A DNA stretch of 64,000 nucleotides from Marisa cornuarietis (Eukaryota > Mollusca > Gastropoda > Architaenioglossa > Ampullariidae): contig SMMW01000001.1 of the NCBI GenBank assembly GCA_004794655.1, positions 4,275,001-4,339,000 on the forward strand. The letters run 5' to 3'. Shown piece by piece: positions 58,403 through 64,000 of the stretch; position 1 is the stretch's first letter; each line of letters begins with the position of its first letter. The notes below the pieces were generated by a model. The model was not told where the DNA came from. It saw only the letters and a list, made by a program, of their open reading frames with translations, and searched no databases. The position numbers were made by a program, and so were the translations under genes.

Positions 58403-61400
58403 TTGCTTATGATTTGTTTGGGAACTATTAAGGAACGACTGTTAGACTGTTGGTGGCTTTGAGAAATTATCTTTTTAGTTGATTTCAGTAATTTTCTTCT
58501 TTCTTGTCAGAACATGCTCAAGAGAGCAGTTTGAAAGTCCTTCTCTAGCTATCCTCTTTTGGGTAGACTTTCTTCGTTGGGGCACTGGTCTCAAGAGTTC
58601 TGCAACAGTCATAGAGAACAAATTGTTAGTCACTAATAAATCGCACTATATTCATATCTTTATATTATCGCAGGTATCGGCTGCACAGATAGTAGCCAGT
58701 CAGAGCCCGCTTGTAACCTTTTAAGGATCCATTTCATCTGCATGAAATAGTTCATCCGAGAAGTTCATACTAAACTGTTTAATGGTCCTATGATCTGTAT
58801 GTGGTGGTTCAGGGGTGTTCCAAAACCTGTAAAATTATGCAACACATTGCTGTGGCCAGCATCATAGGAAAGTAATTTTTATCATACTTAAACGTTTTTC
58901 AAGATAAGGATTAATATGATGAAAAAAATTCATAACGTCTTTTTGTAATAAGTCATCATCACAACAGCATTTTCCCAATGAGGTGTTAATACATACCGCT
59001 AGTGTAAAGTCTTAATTGCCTGGAATCAATAACATAATCTTGTTTTTTATCATCTACACATTGTACTATACTTATATTGTGATCGAGCATCTTAGGTAAG
59101 TATCAGTATTGTGACAAAGCATCCTGGAATATCAGATGCGACATCATGAAAATCGATGCTACTTGGAGAGAAAGAAAACACTGCCTTGTTTGGCACAAGG
59201 CAACATTTCACAGTCTCTGCTGTGTAAAGCATGGCATATGCTACTGCGAAACAGAAACAGCGAGGTATGGGTTAACGAAGGTGCTGGCATAAGCTTTTCT
59301 CCAATGCAAACAAAAGTGGATTTTTGTAACTTCTGTTCGATGATACCCTCTTTTTCGTTTGCGCTTAATATTTCAGACTCCATGTTCAAGCCACTGCTTC
59401 CGAAAGCAAATCAGTGTGCTTGCAAGATATATCGTGCTTTGTCTGTTTTTCTCTTTTCTTTCCCCCCTTTTTTTGTTGTTAAAAGTGCTCCTCTCCTTTT
59501 TATTAATTTCATTGTCTTGGCAAAGGAATTGATTCCATCTGCTGAAGACATACAGATTGCGATATGCATTTCTTTTGAATAGAATGCTCGCTTCGCTATA
59601 TGCAGTGTGGAAAAATAGTTTGTTACAGGTACTGCATAAACAAACACTTTTGTACGTGTGTAACGACAAATTGAAAACCTGAAATGAACCTTTCGATTTG
59701 TCACTTACATACCAACGGCAATTTTTTCAAACTGTTTTTACCAATTTCATGATGGGATACTAGTGAAGTGTGCTTAGCGCAATTTATTGCACGAAGCATA
59801 ATTAAAAGCGCATAGAAAGAGCATCGTTAATTTATGACAGAAGCATTCATTTCCTTTTGCCCGCACTTCCTAAGGATATGAATCGCGACTTTTACAAAAG
59901 GGACTCTGAGAGCTTTTCCACTGCATTATATGCTATTATAATTTCTTTTCGATATCATACTTTTCCCATAAAATTCCTTTTGTGGGCCTTTAAAAGGTTG
60001 ATGAAGCATATGTATGCTTCGTGCCGATGGAAGTAAAATCTGCAGAGACAACAAAGCTGTTGCCACTTAAGAAACTTGCGAAGTCAATAACGCCTTCATT
60101 AAACTGGCTACTCGCATCATCACGCAGCTGCCATTGTGCATCATTTCCCCAAATTGGATTGCACCATTTTGACTCCAGACGTGACCTGCCTTTCTTGCAT
60201 ATAGTAATGTTTAATACATGTGTCTCAAAACCATTTTAAAAAATACCTTTTTCTAGATGATTTTATACATTTAAACGAACAAAGTACCATGCGCGGGACG
60301 AACTGGTTATATTTTGAGGAATTTTTACGACCGCTGCGTCTAAGATTGCAGAACTCGAAACCAAAAGAACAATGTATCCCCGAAGAATGGAACATGATAT
60401 CAGTCCTTTCTAACCAAATCATAAAAGATCACCATATGTAGTTAAAACCGAGAATTGTGCTTTATGACTTGCTAGTCTCTCAGAAATCGCATTCAGGGAA
60501 ATAAACCTTTATGTCTACAAACTGCTTTTAACGGTCAAGAATATTGAATGACTTTTTTGGTGCTGTTTCGAAAAATTTCTATTCCATTCAAGATCTGAGG
60601 TATTATTTTGATTATGCTTATTTTAATTTATTACAAGCAGTTATGAAACATATTACACCCCCACATTAAACCTGACTACATCAAGCAATTTTCTTGTCTG
60701 CTTGGAAGAAATAACTTCGGTGGTAATGACATAATTACACTCTTCTGAGAATTCATTGATTTTTCTCTCAAAGACTAAAATTAGTCTTAATACTCAACTA
60801 CCCGATACTTTCTATATGGCGATCATTACGCAAATAGCATCCTTCAATTAGGCAGGTGGTTTCCCTCGCACACATTTTCTGCGAAGGCAAATTGATAATG
60901 GACGGTAATCAGGATCTCCAAACAATATCTGTCTGCTGTTTATTACTGGGTGTAGAACTTCTGGTCCTGGTTATTAAATACAGTGATTAATACACATTAA
61001 CTGCTAAACGCAGGCTGTGTGTATCGTTCATCCTAAATAAAGTATTTTCTCTGACATTTTGAAATTGGCATCAGATGTAATCCCGAAATAACCATTTAGA
61101 TGTGACACTTTGTTAGAGACGATGAAAAGGGCTAAGAGCTTAAGACAACCTTAAGTAAATCGTGTTACACTGCTTTTCCTGTGCTTAAAATGTGCGTGCG
61201 TTAATCTGTGTGTGTGTGTAGCTGTCTGTGAATGCATGCATGAGAGAAAGAGAGCGTTTCCATCTCTTTAGGCATGTGTGGAGAAGATAGAATAACTTTT
61301 TACACAGAGCTTGGCGTATGTAAGATTCAGGACAAATGAGTAGCTGAAGTCTGCACCAGAAAATAAGAATGATTAGATTGTTTCAAGGTCCGTGCGATAT

Positions 61401-61860
61401 GTGTGTGTCGCACTTGGTCACATTTGATGTGATTTCCTTAGACTGCATAATTTCATCTACCTAATATCGTTCTTCCATTCTCTAAGTCATGTCTGATCAA
61501 TTGCTTTTCGCTTTCCTACATGCCTTACATAGGCCAGCAAGAAATCCTTTTTTAATGCATGCTTTTTCAACTAAAATCTATCAAAGAATATTTATATGGA
61601 TACATGCCTGAGCAACAAGAAACTGACCCCAGGTATCCGCACCTGGCTATAATTTTGAAATAATTTGTAATATACAAATCATTGAGACCCCATAAGGCGT
61701 AAGTGTGCATGAACACTTCATGATGGCTAAGAGCATATCCGTGTTTTTGTCGCTCGAATATTTATTATAAGTCTGTTATCACTATTTTGATTATTACTGC
61801 TTACAGACTGTTACAGGCCAACAAAAATTATAAAGGACGGATGATAAAAGTCATTGTCGA

Positions 61861-61904
<44 letters not shown>

Positions 61905-63317
61905 TAAATATTATATAATAGCTTAATGGATCATCTAATCATTACAGTTAGTAAACCCCTTCAGGATAATAGAATAAACTATCTTGACTTTTGCTAAATA
62001 TGAGAATTACAACTTACTGCTGACTTACTACTTAGTAGTTTCTATGAAATACCGGGCGCTTACAGCAGAGGCTGGGGAGTGCGCATGCTGATAGGGCCTT
62101 GATGGTCTGCCAGACTAAGAAAGAAGTGGGTGGGGAGAGTCTGCTATCTATGAGAATTCGATGTGCTGAGATGTTTGCCGAGCAAACACGCCTACGTCTG
62201 CACCAATGGAAAGCTATTATACACAGTGTTTAGAAGGATCAGCCGTGCCAGGCCGTCTTTTGTGAGCTGGGTATAACTCATAAGACACCAATCAAAAGAT
62301 GCTGTTTGCACACACCCTGCAACTAAGACGTAAAATGAAGGCCGGCGTTAGTGCGCGCTTAATGTGGCCTTTAGCAGCTTGTTACGGGTGTTTCTGTCTA
62401 ATGATGTCTTTATTTGTTACTTTTGTCTTGAAGAGATAGGGAATACAAGATGTCCTGGTACCATTATATCTACTTTTATTTACGCCATGAAAGTTCTACA
62501 GGGGTTAATTTTTTTTCTGTGTTTACACGTCTTGAATTTTGTTGCTTTCCTGCCCTTTGTGCAGAGCTGCGCTTCTGTAAAATTTATTTACTGTTGACTT
62601 GAAATTAGAATAGTATTCCTTCTCTAGATCTTTGTCTAGTGAGACAAAAGAAGGTAGGCATGTTGTAGAGTACTCTGGCATTTCAAAGGGGTTTTAAAGT
62701 GCCATTTGATTATTGTTTTGAATTTTCATCTTTGTATTTCGTTTTTCTTCCATCGTGATTCAAGGACAAACGCTGTCAACAAAAATTGCCTTTCTCTTTT
62801 TTTTCTTAATATCTGTATCAATCTTTATGATCTGCATTTGCGGGTTACGATGTCAGTAGACGTAAACAAAGGATTTCCTTGAGTAAGGAAATAAAAAAAC
62901 AAGAATAAATTTAAGTTTCACTCTTATATTGGACTGATTAGTTTGTAAATTATACAGTGTGTGCCACTTAAAAGTAACCCGCTTCGCCACACTCGGACCA
63001 AAGGCAGGCTATCCTGTAGTTTACACAGCATTTTCTTTGTTCTTGAATATTAATAAGTTCCCATTTATGTGCAAGTATAAAAAATAATTTCACTTTAACA
63101 AAACGCTGACTATATGGGTTTGTTATAGTTAACATAACTATATTCAATATTTCGTCAAAGATTATTTGTCAAGTAGAATAATAATCATCAATTCACTTCT
63201 TCATACACGTCAACATTTGCAAATCTAAGCAACACAGCAGAATTCATCAAGACTTTCGTCAGGTACAGCATAAATGTCTTGAGGAATTCTATCTTAATTG
63301 GTGCATTTATTCCATTT
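58403..63317. other. Long noncoding stretch
   Basis: Nearly 5 kb with no recognised exon. An open frame of 148 codons at 59136-59582 (plus) has irregular, frame-insensitive composition, and the opposite strand is equally open. A frame at 60220-60441 has no splice or family support. A GC-richer island at 62040-62360 could be a promoter or untranslated exon. (TG)n at 61862-61903. Confidence 0.4.
61862..61903. repeat. (TG)n microsatellite
   Basis: About 21 uninterrupted TG units. Confidence 0.9.
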
Positions 63318-63646
63318 CTATAATACGATGTCAGAAATAAAGCGGTCTAACTGACTTGCCTGTGATTTAAGGAAAAACCTGATGTCCACTGTGACGTCAC
63401 GTGTGTGCCTGTGTCCACGTCTTGACGGTAGCGTAGGAAGTGAGCCCTCCAGCAGCTGCGTGTCTTGTTGTTTCCAGTGTCGCGAGCTGGCATCAAGGTC
63501 CTGGAATAAATACCAGCGGCGGTTTTTGCACGGGCGACGTGGTAATGACACCAAGACAATGCTGGCGGGCGGACGTGCAGCGCCCAGCAAGCGGGTGATC
63601 AGCCCTATCGTCAATGAACTCCCGTTCGTGCCATCGAGCACCTGGG
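63318..63646 (-). CDS. Possible terminal exon of an unknown minus-strand gene
   Basis: On the minus strand a strong acceptor (ttccttgtgtgtcccag, ending about 63647) precedes about 108 open codons to a TAA-type stop at 63318. The stretch is clearly GC-richer than its surroundings, as coding DNA is elsewhere in the window. It contains PRRPCKNRRWYLFQDLDASS and is rich in Arg and Ser. Other frames on both strands are also open for 60-95 codons, so the frame is uncertain. The upstream exons would lie beyond the right edge. No family recognised. Confidence 0.3.
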
Positions 63647-63659
63647 ACACACAAGGAAA

Positions 63660-64000
63660 TGTGTAGAGAGTTCATACAGAATTAAGCATAATTTTAATGT
63701 AACAAATTTATTGTGTGTACACGACGCCACGAGCCTTACTTGCCGAAGCTAATTATAGCCGATCACTCCCTCCCTCCCTCTTCTAAAAAAGCCAACCATG
63801 AATTATCGTTACTACCCGGTTCATTAAACACAGTTCATTAACAAAACACAGCTCCACGACCTACTCCTCTCGGTCCAGTCTGCTTAGCTTCATTCCTTTC
63901 TGTTCAATTGGATCGCATCCGATGCCTCTGATCAAGCACTTTAATATGGCGCATGCAGTTGAGTATTCCATTTTCCCCTTTTTAATAGCTGAAAATTTAC
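63660..64000. other. Right edge, noncoding
   Basis: AT-rich sequence with a CCCT-rich patch at about 63768-63781. I see nothing further. Confidence 0.4.

Noticed and set aside
59136..59582. 148-codon plus-strand frame
   Set aside because: Opposite strand equally open, low-complexity hydrophobic runs, no family.

Overview
The window is eukaryotic nuclear DNA. It is AT-rich, its genes are cut by GT-AG introns, and it carries many CA/TG microsatellites plus relics of several transposon classes. The mix of animal genes (Golgi alpha-mannosidase II, the chaperonin-like protein MKKS/BBS6, an eclosion-hormone-type peptide), SWIM-finger MULE transposons and a tRNA-derived SINE suggests a lophotrochozoan, probably a gastropod mollusc. 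The species assignment is inference.

Layout. 1-7.5 kb: minus-strand Golgi alpha-mannosidase II, 16 exons in consistent phase, with the C-terminal third lying off the left edge. 7.5-14.6 kb: a divergent promoter region, then a plus-strand transcript with two single-span microproteins (56 and 59 codons) followed by MKKS. Splicing makes the second microprotein's stop codon overlap the MKKS start codon (TGATG). 15.5-21.2 kb: a near-intact MULE DNA transposon with 81-bp terminal inverted repeats (79/81 identical), a perfect 9-bp target duplication and a spliced 826-residue transposase. 22-40.6 kb: a repeat-rich region built from two diverged copies of an ordered block (LINE piece, 0.8-kb repeat, short promoter-like piece, three-exon gene). 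It is interrupted by LINE endonuclease and reverse-transcriptase relics and a piggyBac relic. It ends in a 400-residue lysine-rich gene that shares an unrecognised domain with the duplicated genes. 42.4-55.6 kb: two inverted copies of a roughly 0.4-kb repeat flank a many-exon plus-strand gene (or two genes), 43.9-54.4 kb, which I do not firmly recognise. Its C-terminus is compatible with the meiotic protein TOPOVIBL. 57.7-58.3 kb: a minus-strand secreted precursor with two eclosion-hormone-like six-cysteine domains. 58.4-63.3 kb: little visible. 63.3-63.65 kb: a possible minus-strand terminal exon.

The most notable items are the MKKS polycistronic leader, the double eclosion-hormone-like precursor, the apparently young MULE, and the duplicated PYP-domain gene family. 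All exon models are hand-built from splice consensus and reading-frame continuity; none has transcript support here.
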